Part shown: positions 25,232 to 33,537 of the stretch, one piece after another | Layout: each line of letters starts with the position of its first letter | Position numbering within the stretch: position 1 is the first letter of the stretch | From: Rhodoferax sp. | Lineage (GTDB): Bacteria > Pseudomonadota > Gammaproteobacteria > Burkholderiales > Burkholderiaceae_C | Assembly (NCBI GenBank): GCA_003133245.1 | Contig: PKWM01000006.1 | Location: 1 to 57,592 of the forward strand | Direction: 5' to 3' | DNA length: 57,592 nucleotides | Made by a program: the position numbers and the translations under genes | Notes under the pieces: generated by a model | What the model saw: only the letters and a program-made list of their open reading frames with translations | Database searches by the model: none | What the model was told of the DNA's origin: nothing

Positions 25232-26239
25232 TCAGATTTTTTTCAATATAGCCGCAGCAACAAGCCCCAGATTGCCGAGCCTGGTCTGGCGGTAAATGCC
25301 GCTCTCTGCCAAGCCTTCCATGCGGGCGAAAAAACCACTGTTACGCGCTTTTGAAAATTGATCCAGGGTGCACTGGTTCTCGGGCGTGAGCTGGCTGCGT
25401 ATGCTTTGCAGGGCAGCCACATTGATGCTGTTCCAGTTGCGAAAACGCCCATGCAACAGCAACCAGGCGCGACGCATCCGCCCTGCCCAACTGGTGTTGG
25501 TGCCGACCAAGTTGCCGTTGTGCTGACGATAGCGCACGGTGGGCCGCATGTCATAAAAAACCATGCCGCCGCAGCCCGAGACCAGCAGATAAGTCCACCA
25601 GTCGTGGGCGACAACGGGTATCTGTGGCCCTGCGCTGCACAGCAAATCGCGCGCTGCGTTATTGAACACCATGGTGTTGCCGCCGCCTATGTTTTGCACC
25701 AGCGCATTGCTAAAACCCGGTGGTCTGGGAAACAGAGTGGAGAGCCCGAGATAGCGGTTGTTGGCATCAACATTGCGGGTGCGGCCGCAGTACAGCGCAG
25801 GAATCTCGTCGGGAATAGTTTGCAGCCAGGCCAGCGCCCAGGCCAGTTTGTCTTTTTCCCAGATGTCGTCCTGGTCCGCGTAGGCGTAGTAGTCAGCCGT
25901 GATGTCGGGGTTGCACACCAGTGAGAGGAAGTTTGCCACATAGCCGTCCGCAGGCCCTGGGCTGATCGCCAGCCGTGACTTACCCAGTTGGCCCTGGTAC
26001 TCGGCAAGAATGCTGTGAGTGCCGTCGTCCGAGCCGTCATCGGAAGCCCAGGTGATCCAGTTGGAATGGGTTTGATGCAGGATAGAGTCAAGCTGCTCGC
26101 GCAGGTAGTCGCTGCCTTGCATCGTGCAAAGCAAAATGGCAACTGTGGGCAGGCTCGCAGACGAAGGCGTCACGGTTTTCAACTGCTTATCATTTTTGAT
26201 GGGCCGATAGCCCCCTGCCATCCCTTCTTCTCGTAACAT
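25232..26239 (-). CDS. GT2-family glycosyltransferase (rhamnosyltransferase-like)
   Basis: A 335-residue GT-A fold enzyme with VAILLCTMQGSDYLREQLDSIL at the N-terminus, SDDGSDDGT for nucleotide binding and YADQDDIWEKDKL, the DxD metal site in the context typical of rhamnosyltransferase-like GT2 proteins. The C-terminal third is helical with a hydrophobic end. It is expected to act at the cytoplasmic membrane on a lipid-linked glycan. It is a lone glycosyltransferase between the secretion operon and the helix-hairpin-helix gene, away from the main glycan operon. An internal ATG (MAGGYRP) 6 codons in is an alternative start. Confidence 0.87.
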   Translation of the reverse strand: MLREEGMAGGYRPIKNDKQLKTVTPSSASLPTVAILLCTMQGSDYLREQLDSILHQTHSNWITWASDDGSDDGTHSILAEYQGQLGKSRLAISPGPADGYVANFLSLVCNPDITADYYAYADQDDIWEKDKLAWALAWLQTIPDEIPALYCGRTRNVDANNRYLGLSTLFPRPPGFSNALVQNIGGGNTMVFNNAARDLLCSAGPQIPVVAHDWWTYLLVSGCGGMVFYDMRPTVRYRQHNGNLVGTNTSWAGRMRRAWLLLHGRFRNWNSINVAALQSIRSQLTPENQCTLDQFSKARNSGFFARMEGLAESGIYRQTRLGNLGLVAAAILKKI

Positions 26240-26399
26240 ATCTTGTCTTTAGCTTATTTTTGAACTTGAAGTCGGCGTGAAAATCAACCTTCGGGCGTAA
26301 TAGGAAACAATAGGAAAAAGTCCTTATGTAGTGCGACGCTGGCTAGTGTAGCAGGCACAAAACTTCATAAACGACAGCGTCAATGATGTTGTGGCTGTC
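26240..26399. other. Intergenic gap with a long-spaced inverted repeat
   Basis: This 160-bp AT-rich stretch holds GACGCTG and CAGCGTC arms separated by about 37 bases near 26334-26384. No convincing terminator T-tract or promoter was seen. Confidence 0.3.
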
Positions 26400-26810
26400 C
26401 TACTTTTTCTTGTACAGCGCAGCGTTTTTGGCGGCATCCTTGTTCGGCTGCTTGGCGATGATCAGTTGACTTATGGCCGGGTATTTGTCTTCGGTTAGTA
26501 CTTTGTGAGTCACCAGCCAGGCTTTGCTGCCATAGGGGCGACCGGCAATGATCTTGGCGGCATCTGCTTCGGTGATACCAGGGAGCTTCGTGAGCTCCGC
26601 TGCGCTGGCGCTGTTGATGTCCACCAATTTGACTTTGGCGGCGGCCTTGGGTTTAGCGGCAACCGTGCTCTTGGTGGTTTTTGTGCTCGCTTTGGCTTTG
26701 CTGGCAGCGGCTTGCGGCGCTGGCGCTGGCGTGTCGGCGGCAACTGCCAGATGGCTGCCTAGCAGCAAAGCGGCTATCGTCAAGGCAAGGGAAATAAAAC
26801 GGTGTTTCAT
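26400..26810 (-). CDS. Periplasmic helix-hairpin-helix protein (ComEA-like domain)
   Basis: A 136-residue exported protein: signal peptide (residues 1-24, ending AVAA before DTPAP), an Ala/Lys/Thr-rich linker (about 25-58) that is probably disordered and strongly basic, then one helix-hairpin-helix domain (VDINSASAAELTKLPGITEADAAKIIAGRPYGSKAWL). This domain occurs in the DNA-uptake protein ComEA. The basic linker is compatible with DNA or acidic-polymer binding in the periplasm. Such small proteins are common beside unrelated genes in betaproteobacteria, so a competence role is only possible. It begins 39 bases downstream of a TATAAT that follows the electron-transfer terminator. Confidence 0.82.
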   Translation of the reverse strand: MKHRFISLALTIAALLLGSHLAVAADTPAPAPQAAASKAKASTKTTKSTVAAKPKAAAKVKLVDINSASAAELTKLPGITEADAAKIIAGRPYGSKAWLVTHKVLTEDKYPAISQLIIAKQPNKDAAKNAALYKKK

Positions 26811-26855
26811 GTGTTCTTTCTGTACTGGTTGAAATAGACCATTAGTGGCAATGCA

Positions 26856-26861
26856 ATTATA
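26856..26861 (-). promoter_or_regulatory. Consensus -10 hexamer before the helix-hairpin-helix gene
   Basis: A perfect TATAAT on the minus strand begins at the end of the T-tract of the terminator at 26861-26905, about 46 bases before the ATG at 26810. No good -35 hexamer is seen, because the terminator stem occupies that place. Confidence 0.4.
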
Positions 26862-26905
26862 AAAAAAGCTAACCCGGTTACGTTGCCGTAGCCGGGTTAG
26901 TTTGT
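26861..26905 (-). terminator. Intrinsic terminator of the electron-transfer cluster
   Basis: CTAACCCGG at 26869-26877 pairs perfectly with CCGGGTTAG at 26892-26900. On the minus strand the stem is followed by seven T (26867-26861). It lies about 70 bases after the stop of the last decaheme gene. Confidence 0.9.
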
Positions 26906-26968
26906 TAAATTTGGCAAGCGGAGCACGGCAAACCGTGCTCCGACTATGCCAGGATCAGGATGCGTGGA

Positions 26969-29900
26969 TCATTGGTGAACGACCGCTACATCGAAGTCCT
27001 TGCCCTGACCATGGCAAGCCAGGCAGCCTTCGCTCTTGGTCAGAGCCGTGCTGCGGGCTTCGTAGATCGCCCCACCGTTGGTCGTCATGTGGGCTTTCGC
27101 CGTGCTGGTGTCGTGGCAGGCGAAGCAGGCCGAGGCGATCGGCGAGCTGATCAGCGTGCTGGGTTGCGGCACAAAGATCTCACCACCAGCAACGCTGCCA
27201 GCACCGCCAACGGTACTGGTAACCGTGCCATTGGCAGCAACGGTATTAACCGTGCCACTCACGGCAACGTGCGCTGCTACTGCTGTTCCCGCAGCACCGC
27301 TACCATTGGCGGGCGTAACAGCACCAACTGTTGCACCGGCAACCGTGTAGGAGAAGGCGTTGCCGTAGTTCCATCCAGAAGTGATATAGGGTGCCGAGGT
27401 AGCACTTGCAGTGGTTGCACCAGTTGCGAGCGTCGGCCCAAGCAACGTGGGAACAACAGTCTCACCGCCGGTAGCACCGAAGTTCACGGTGTTATCCAGG
27501 TGGCACTGGCTGCAGTTCTTGATCACGCCCGGATACAGCGTCTTTTCCCAGCCATTCGGGTTCGTTGCCGAGCCTGCATTCCAGGTGTAGGGCGTGGTCC
27601 GGATGGTGCTCGGTGCGCCATTCGTCTGCTTGCCGGCGTGGATGCCGTGGATGAAGGTACGGGAATCTACTGCCCAGCCAGCATTATTCCGGTTGGGGGT
27701 ATGGCAGAAGGCGCATGCCGTCGGATCGTTACGCGCACCACCGTGGAAGTTGGGCATGGTGCCGAGTTGGTCGTGACAAGCGTTGCACTTGGCAGTAGCG
27801 GTAATCACCCGGCGTCCGGTGTACCCGGTGGCAGTCATCTTTTGCAGCATTGACGGGATGACAAAACCACCCGAAGCCGAGACGTTCGGATTGACCGACA
27901 CATTGGCTGCAACGTAGCTTGCCCCCAAATAGGCCGGGAACCCAGTCTTCTGCGTGAAGGTGCCGATGATCGCGCCCGTGAGCATTTTCGCTGCAGCGGG
28001 AACCACAATCGGGCTGGCCAGAACCGCCGCATTGACGCATGCTGCAACCGCAGGGGCAACCGGCTTGGCACAACCTGCACCCACTGGCTGACCGACCAGA
28101 TCGCCAGTCAGTGTGGCTGTCCATACGCCAGCGGCGTAGGCCAAGGTACCTGCCTTAGGTGAGCCAGCAGCGACCAACAGGTTGGTCAGGCTGGCGCTAG
28201 CGGACACATTGAAGTCCGCCGGTGCCGCGTTGCCATCCTGGGGTACGGAGTAGGCCACATAGATGCTCGGGCCGCTGGTGAACCCAGCGATCGGTTCATA
28301 GGTGGGGGAAACCACCTGGGCACCACTCGCTGCGTTGGTTACCAGAGTCGGCACGGCAAGCGATGTCACCGCAGCACCATCCTTGGTGATCGTGAAGGTG
28401 ACCACCGGCTGATTGCTGGCATTCAAAGTGACGCTCTTGATGGCATAAGAGATCGAGGACACCCCGGCAATGACTTTCGGGTTATTCGCCGTGGCGACCG
28501 GGACAGCGTGGTAGGTCGCGATATCCGCCGGGCCGTGGCAAAGCGTGCACTGGCTGTCGTCAGCCTTGGCACCGCCGACGTGGCCGGCGTAGACACCGTT
28601 CAGCGTGTTGCCCGTGCCATCCTTGAAATTAATACCATCGTGGCAGGCGCCGCAAGCCAGACGGCTAGGCACATTCTTCCAGTTGTCGCCATTGGCCGTT
28701 GCATTGGTGTTGCCACCGGTGGTGCTTGCGGTACCTGTGTGGCAGGTGGCGCAATTACGCCGCTCCTGCGGGAAGCCCACCTTGTTGAAGCACTGGCCCA
28801 GACCTGAACTTTGGGCATTGTAAGTTGCGGTGTTGTCGGTGCAATGCCCGTTCAGGTTGTAGCCGTCCTTGGTCAGCAGGTCGCCCATGTGGGTCTGGTG
28901 AATCAAGCGCGGGTAAATGAAGGCTGCTTCCTGGCCGCTATCCACCGTGCCTGTGGGCAATCTGTAGTAGGCGCCCGAGTAGCCGGTTGCGGTCGTGGTC
29001 ACTGGCGCGAAACCAAATTTGGTCTGGTCGGTGTGGCAGGTCACGCAGAAGTTTGGATCATTGCGACCGACAAATGCTCCAGCGGGAATGCCGTTGGAGG
29101 CCGAAGTGATACTGACGTGGCCGATACCTTTCCCAGCGTGGCAGGCCGCGCAGGAATTCTTGGTCACGATGGTACGCGTTGGGTCAGTACCGGGGACCGC
29201 CGCTTTGCCGGTGGCCGGGATAAAGTCATAAGCGACATTGACGGTATTGGCCATCACAACCGGCGTGACGGTTTGCACACCTGTCGGCGTATTGGTGCCA
29301 GTGCCGGGCGCGCTACCGCTGATCATGATGCCCAGGCGGGTCGTCGCGTTCGCGTCATATTTCAGGTCGGCTGCAGTGCCGAGATCAGCCTTTTTGGCCG
29401 CACCCTTGTCGATCAGACTGGCAACAATGGTGTCGACCTTCGTGACATCGCGGTAGAAGGTGTATTTGTAGGTACCGTCGCCGTTATCGACCAGGGTACC
29501 TTGGGCATCGGTGGTCGGGAAGGTGCCGCATACGGTCGGCGCAGTGGCCGAGTCGCACACATCGTTCGCACCCAAAGTGCCTGCTTTCTGAGCGACAGTT
29601 ACCGGTTTGGTGACGATATAGCTGACCCACTTGCTAGGCGCGCCGTTGGTGCCGGGAACCAGCTTCGCCATGGTGAAGGCGATGTTGGTCAGGCTCGGGA
29701 CCGTGGCGGTGGAGCTTTGGGAGTAACCGGCAAGGCCCACGACCGGATTGCCGGCAGCGTCTTTGACCGTGAAGTTGACCACGGGAGGGCTGTTGATGGA
29801 AATACTGCTCACCGTGACTTGCGGTGCAACTGCCGTCCAGGCGGCCGCAGCAGCAGCTGTCGGAGGAGCGGCGTTGCTACCCAAATTGACCGTGGCGACA

Positions 29901-30070
29901 GCATTGGTGCCGTTGGTGCCGTTGGTGCCATTCGTACCATTCGTACCGTTGGTACCGTTGGTGCCGTCACTCCCACCGCCGCAACCGGCGAGGGCGGCGG
30001 CCAGCAGGCCAGCCATAGCCAACCTGGTCCATGGCATGGACGGTTGACTCTTCAATTTACAATTTTTCAC
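26969..30070 (-). CDS. OmcA/MtrC-family decaheme c-type cytochrome, surface lipoprotein
   Basis: A 1033-residue outer-membrane cytochrome expected to pass electrons from the MtrAB conduit to extracellular acceptors such as Fe(III) oxides. I count ten CXXCH heme sites: CAACH, CVTCH, CATCH, CGACH, CTLCH, CNACH, CAFCH, CSQCH, CFACH and CLACH. They fall in two groups of five, as in the pentaheme domains of this family, separated by a beta-rich domain. The signal peptide ends in LAGC (C30), a lipoprotein site, followed by a seven-unit Thr-Asn-Gly linker. Start is GTG at 30070 with AAGGAGG 8 bases upstream. It is larger than the decaheme encoded at 33538-36051 and shares the SPP-VNF and F--AKLVPG segments with it, so the two are paralogues. 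Confidence 0.94.
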   Translation of the reverse strand: MKNCKLKSQPSMPWTRLAMAGLLAAALAGCGGGSDGTNGTNGTNGTNGTNGTNGTNAVATVNLGSNAAPPTAAAAAAWTAVAPQVTVSSISINSPPVVNFTVKDAAGNPVVGLAGYSQSSTATVPSLTNIAFTMAKLVPGTNGAPSKWVSYIVTKPVTVAQKAGTLGANDVCDSATAPTVCGTFPTTDAQGTLVDNGDGTYKYTFYRDVTKVDTIVASLIDKGAAKKADLGTAADLKYDANATTRLGIMISGSAPGTGTNTPTGVQTVTPVVMANTVNVAYDFIPATGKAAVPGTDPTRTIVTKNSCAACHAGKGIGHVSITSASNGIPAGAFVGRNDPNFCVTCHTDQTKFGFAPVTTTATGYSGAYYRLPTGTVDSGQEAAFIYPRLIHQTHMGDLLTKDGYNLNGHCTDNTATYNAQSSGLGQCFNKVGFPQERRNCATCHTGTASTTGGNTNATANGDNWKNVPSRLACGACHDGINFKDGTGNTLNGVYAGHVGGAKADDSQCTLCHGPADIATYHAVPVATANNPKVIAGVSSISYAIKSVTLNASNQPVVTFTITKDGAAVTSLAVPTLVTNAASGAQVVSPTYEPIAGFTSGPSIYVAYSVPQDGNAAPADFNVSASASLTNLLVAAGSPKAGTLAYAAGVWTATLTGDLVGQPVGAGCAKPVAPAVAACVNAAVLASPIVVPAAAKMLTGAIIGTFTQKTGFPAYLGASYVAANVSVNPNVSASGGFVIPSMLQKMTATGYTGRRVITATAKCNACHDQLGTMPNFHGGARNDPTACAFCHTPNRNNAGWAVDSRTFIHGIHAGKQTNGAPSTIRTTPYTWNAGSATNPNGWEKTLYPGVIKNCSQCHLDNTVNFGATGGETVVPTLLGPTLATGATTASATSAPYITSGWNYGNAFSYTVAGATVGAVTPANGSGAAGTAVAAHVAVSGTVNTVAANGTVTSTVGGAGSVAGGEIFVPQPSTLISSPIASACFACHDTSTAKAHMTTNGGAIYEARSTALTKSEGCLACHGQGKDFDVAVVHQ
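29904..29966 (-). repeat. Seven 9-bp tandem repeats encoding the Gly-Thr-Asn linker
   Basis: Seven units of 9 bp (variants of TTGGTGCCG on the plus strand) encode the GTN repeats just after the lipidated Cys. The copies differ at a few synonymous positions. Slippage in 9-bp steps would change tether length without a frameshift. Confidence 0.9.
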
Positions 30071-30320
30071 TGCTGCCCTCCTTAGGCGTTAGGGTTAACA
30101 AACCAATTTCGCTTTACGCTTGCTTAACCGACAAGCGAATCTCTTTACACACAATTTACACGATGGCATTGTCCGCGAGCCTAACGAAGAATTCTTTGCG
30201 GTAAATCAAACTCGGCTCCATTAGTCGAGGGTATTCCCGCACGCCAGCAGGCCGCAGACGAACCTTTCAGGGGATACCAGCGCACCCAAAGGTGACTCTT
30301 TCCCCAACCCTGACATTCAG
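30071..30320. promoter_or_regulatory. 250-bp spacer between mtrB and the second decaheme gene
   Basis: This gap is much longer than the others in the cluster and suggests a separate promoter. On the minus strand it holds an FNR-like half site (ATCAA on the plus strand within 30196-30209; 8 of 10 consensus positions) and a GACAAT -10-like hexamer at 30173-30168, with the site centred about 41 bases before the predicted start. A small hairpin, CGCTTG (30117-30122) with CAAGCG (30132-30137), lies in the leader. No gene was found in it. Confidence 0.4.
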
Positions 30321-32513
30321 TCAGGGCAACTGGTAGATGTAAGTCACACCGATAAAGCTCACGCTTTGCGTTGGTTTCTGTATCAAGGTACTGCCGTCTG
30401 AATAAACGAAGGGCACGCCGTTGTAGCCCCAAGTCCAGTCGTTCAGGCTGATGCGCTGGTGCACCAGATCGACTCGCACCGAAGCGCCCTTCTGCTCCAG
30501 CGCGTATTTGCCAAACAGCTTCAAGGCCGTCTGGCTGAACACCACGTCGGGCAGGCCGCCGGTGGCATTGAGTAGCGCGATGCTGTCAGCACCTGCAAAG
30601 CTGTCGAGCCCCTGTGCATAAACGTTGCGGTCTTTGGCGTAAGACAGGTTGGCACCCACACTGAGCTTGGCGCTGGCTTTGCCGGTGGCGCCTATCGCAG
30701 CACCGAGGTTGGTGTCCTCGTAGGCCATCAGGTAACCCGCCGGACGCGCCTGGTTAAAGCTTTGCACTCCCCGGAACACATTGCCGTTCAGCGACCAATC
30801 ATCAGACAGCACATAAGAGCCATCAACGCTGAGCTGGTTCATGCGGGCGTTTTGCAGGCCGTAGTTGCTGGGGGTGTTGAAGCGGTCATTGCCACCTTCA
30901 ATGCCGAACTGCAGATTGAGCTTGTCGCTGGGTTGCCAGTCGGCAAAGAGCTTGACCTTGTCACGCTTGCGGTCAGCCAGATTGGGCATGAAGATCGCGC
31001 TGGAGAGGAAACCTGTCACCGGATCAGCCGGATTGAGCACCTCGGTCAGGCCCGCGCCACTGTTGTCTTTGAGCCAGTTGGAGCCGCCGCGCCGACTGCT
31101 CGACAGCGTGATGGCACCACTCAAATAATCTGCCATGCGCTGACGCAACTCGGCATGCACGGTAGTCTCATCCGTATTCTGGCGTAGCGCACTGATGCCG
31201 GAGGCGGCGCTGGTGTCGGCAAAGGCACCACGATCAATCGACTCACGGTCCACTCCCAAGGTGCCGCGATAGTCGCTGCTGAACTGCCAGCTGGCTTGCA
31301 GCTTGCCATTGGTTTTGTGACTGGAAAGATCGCGATTGGTGTAACTGGCAGTGCCATCCGTGTTGTAGTAGGCAAGGGGCGTTTGGTCGTCCTTGCCCTC
31401 ATAGCGCAGGTCGGCGATCAGTGAGAGCTTGGGCACGGGGCGCGAAGTGATGCCGATCTTGGCGAGCTTGGTATTGACCTGTGCGCCCAGATTGGTAACA
31501 CCGGTGGGCGCATTGAGTAGACCCGCATCGGCAAAATTGTCAGTCTGAGAGGCGTTGGCGTAGCCCAGCTTGAAGGTGGCGCGTGTGCTGTGGGTAAAGT
31601 CGTAGCTGCCACTGAAATCAAACTGGTGCGCCTGGTTGTCGGGAGCGAGCGCCAGCGGCTGGCTCATCAAATTCTGCAAACCCGTATTGAGCCCCAGCAA
31701 ACTGCCCACAGGGTTGTTCAAACTGCCCGGTACCGTAGGGCTGAGCGTGGCGTTGTTGTTGCGGTAGAAAGAGCCGTAGTAGCCCACGTTGAAGCGAAAT
31801 TTCTCCAGCGCGTAACTCAGGCGCGCTTCGACCTGGCTGTGGTTGGCGCTGATCGGCTCGGGCAGCATCAAGGTGGCCCAACTGGTGTTGGCACCAGGCG
31901 TACCGGTACAGGTTGGCGCAATGGTGGAAGGGCAGTTCAGGCCGGTGCCGGACAAACGCGCGCCATCTTTGTTCTCGCTTTTCAGATCAAGCGAAACCTG
32001 CATCCTCGGGTTGATAATTTTGGTGAATCCCAGGCCCAGCTTGGTGCGCTTGGTCTGAAGCTCGGTGTCGGTGCCACTACCAGCGGGCAGCGCCACCACC
32101 TGCGGTGTGGTGGAACCCACGCCAACCAGGCCGGTGTTGACCGTGTTGGGTTCAACGCGAACCAGCTCGCCGTAGTCCGCGGTGAACTTCCAACTGCCGG
32201 GGTTCTTCCAGATCAGATTCATCTCTCGGGTGTCGCCGAGCAGGTTGCTACCGTGAAAATCAACCGAGGTAGAAGTATCGGGCTTGCGCAGGCTGTAATC
32301 GATGCCGAGGATGCCAACCACGCTATGGTCGCGCAGCCCGGTGTACTGACCCATCTGGGCGCGGTCGTCAGTGGAACCACTCAGCGCGCCAAGACCGACG
32401 CTGATGATGGTTTCAACCGGGTTGGGATCGGCTTGCGCTGGAGCGAAAACTGCGCAGGCGGCCAGTGCCAGCAGGCTGCGACGAAAATGAAAAGAGGTAG
32501 GGAAGTGGGTCAT
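30321..32513 (-). CDS. mtrB: MtrB/PioB-family outer-membrane porin of the electron conduit
   Basis: A 730-residue outer-membrane beta-barrel that sheathes the MtrA cytochrome so that electrons cross the membrane. A signal peptide (residues about 1-28, ending APAQA before DPNP) is followed by alternating amphipathic strands to the C-terminus (FIGVTYIYQLP), consistent with the 26-28-strand barrel of the family. The mature N-terminus lacks the CXXC pair found in MtrB of Shewanella; the only mature cysteines are in one loop (LNCPSTIAPTC). It lies 16 bases after mtrA, whose product it would enclose. The family call is firm from size, topology and context. Confidence 0.92.
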   Translation of the reverse strand: MTHFPTSFHFRRSLLALAACAVFAPAQADPNPVETIISVGLGALSGSTDDRAQMGQYTGLRDHSVVGILGIDYSLRKPDTSTSVDFHGSNLLGDTREMNLIWKNPGSWKFTADYGELVRVEPNTVNTGLVGVGSTTPQVVALPAGSGTDTELQTKRTKLGLGFTKIINPRMQVSLDLKSENKDGARLSGTGLNCPSTIAPTCTGTPGANTSWATLMLPEPISANHSQVEARLSYALEKFRFNVGYYGSFYRNNNATLSPTVPGSLNNPVGSLLGLNTGLQNLMSQPLALAPDNQAHQFDFSGSYDFTHSTRATFKLGYANASQTDNFADAGLLNAPTGVTNLGAQVNTKLAKIGITSRPVPKLSLIADLRYEGKDDQTPLAYYNTDGTASYTNRDLSSHKTNGKLQASWQFSSDYRGTLGVDRESIDRGAFADTSAASGISALRQNTDETTVHAELRQRMADYLSGAITLSSSRRGGSNWLKDNSGAGLTEVLNPADPVTGFLSSAIFMPNLADRKRDKVKLFADWQPSDKLNLQFGIEGGNDRFNTPSNYGLQNARMNQLSVDGSYVLSDDWSLNGNVFRGVQSFNQARPAGYLMAYEDTNLGAAIGATGKASAKLSVGANLSYAKDRNVYAQGLDSFAGADSIALLNATGGLPDVVFSQTALKLFGKYALEQKGASVRVDLVHQRISLNDWTWGYNGVPFVYSDGSTLIQKPTQSVSFIGVTYIYQLP

Positions 32514-32529
32514 GATTTCTCTCCGTACT

Positions 32530-33480
32530 TCAGCGCATCATGAGCTGTGGCATCGAGTTGAGGGTCGATGGATTGTTGGAACCGTGGATTTGCGTGTGGC
32601 AGTTCAGGCAACTGCGGCCCTGCCAGAGGTTGACCACGTTCTTGCCGCTGCTGGTCGCGCTGAGACTGACACCGTTTTGACCACCGACCGCACCGAAACC
32701 ACCGGCCGTATGCGGCGTGTGGCATTGCTGGCACAGCAGCGGTGGCCGCGCTTTCAGCATGGACGGAATCGTGGTGCCATGCACGTTGTGGCAATTGGTG
32801 CAGTCTTCAGCCACCGGATCGTGCTGGTGCACAAAGGGACCGCGTTTCTCGGCGTGGCAGGTGTAACAGGTGTCGTTGACGCTGTCGCGCTTGAGCAGCT
32901 TGGGGCCCGCTGAGCCATGCGGGTTGTGGCAATCGGAGCAAACCATCTTGCCCTCTGGCACCGGGTGGTGCGACGGCCGGTTCATCTGCGCGCGTATGTC
33001 CTTGTGGCAGGTGTAGCAAACTTCGGCCTGGGTGGCACGCACACGTACTTTGTCAACGTTGTCATGAATCTTGTGGCAGGCGTTGCACGCTATGTCGGCT
33101 GCGTCGTGCTGGCTGCCCGCCCACAACGCGCGTTGGGGGTCCTTGGCATGGCAGCTCAGGCAGGCGGCGCTGCGCTCGCTGGCAGGCAGCGGCGAGTGCT
33201 TGGTGAACATGCGGTCAGGGTGCGGTTGCACCGGCATGCTCTCTGGTTTTTTAGCGTGGTTGGGGCTGGCTCCGTGGCAACTGATGCAGTCTGGTGCGCG
33301 CTTGTCAGCGGAAAACCCGTGCGCCGTTTTGCTGATGTCGGGCCGATCATCCTCATCGTGGCAAGTCTGGCACAGCGCAGCACCGACTGGTGCCGCCGCA
33401 GCTTCATCGGCGGCCCAAGCCGGGCCGAGCAAACCGAAAAAACACAGGCCAGCCAAGGCCGCCAAACGTTTGATTTGCAT
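32530..33480 (-). CDS. mtrA: MtrA/DmsE-family periplasmic decaheme c-type cytochrome
   Basis: A 316-residue periplasmic cytochrome that spans the MtrB barrel and carries electrons outward. Ten CXXCH sites are present: CQTCH, CISCH, CLSCH, CNACH, CYTCH, CSDCH, CYTCH, CTNCH, CQQCH and CLNCH, spaced evenly as in MtrA, with a distal His in several intervals. A Sec signal peptide (residues 1-23, ending PAWA before ADEA) is visible. I chose ATG at 33480 (MQIKRLAAL) with AAGGGG upstream; an ATG 14 codons earlier has no signal-peptide logic. It lies between a decaheme lipoprotein gene and mtrB. PioA is the phototrophic counterpart, but PioA carries an extra N-terminal region that is absent here. Confidence 0.95.
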   Translation of the reverse strand: MQIKRLAALAGLCFFGLLGPAWAADEAAAAPVGAALCQTCHDEDDRPDISKTAHGFSADKRAPDCISCHGASPNHAKKPESMPVQPHPDRMFTKHSPLPASERSAACLSCHAKDPQRALWAGSQHDAADIACNACHKIHDNVDKVRVRATQAEVCYTCHKDIRAQMNRPSHHPVPEGKMVCSDCHNPHGSAGPKLLKRDSVNDTCYTCHAEKRGPFVHQHDPVAEDCTNCHNVHGTTIPSMLKARPPLLCQQCHTPHTAGGFGAVGGQNGVSLSATSSGKNVVNLWQGRSCLNCHTQIHGSNNPSTLNSMPQLMMR

Positions 33481-33537
33481 CGCAAACCCCTTCAAAATGA
33501 TTCTTGATATTTTTGAACTCATAATTTTTGCCCGACC

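Noticed and set aside
29904..29966. Tandem repeats as a CRISPR array
   Set aside because: Units of 9 bp without spacers, in frame within a coding sequence.
28811..30085. Long plus-strand open frame (424 codons) opposite the larger decaheme gene
   Set aside because: It mirrors a GC-rich cytochrome gene whose heme motifs prove the other strand; no ribosome binding site or recognisable domain.
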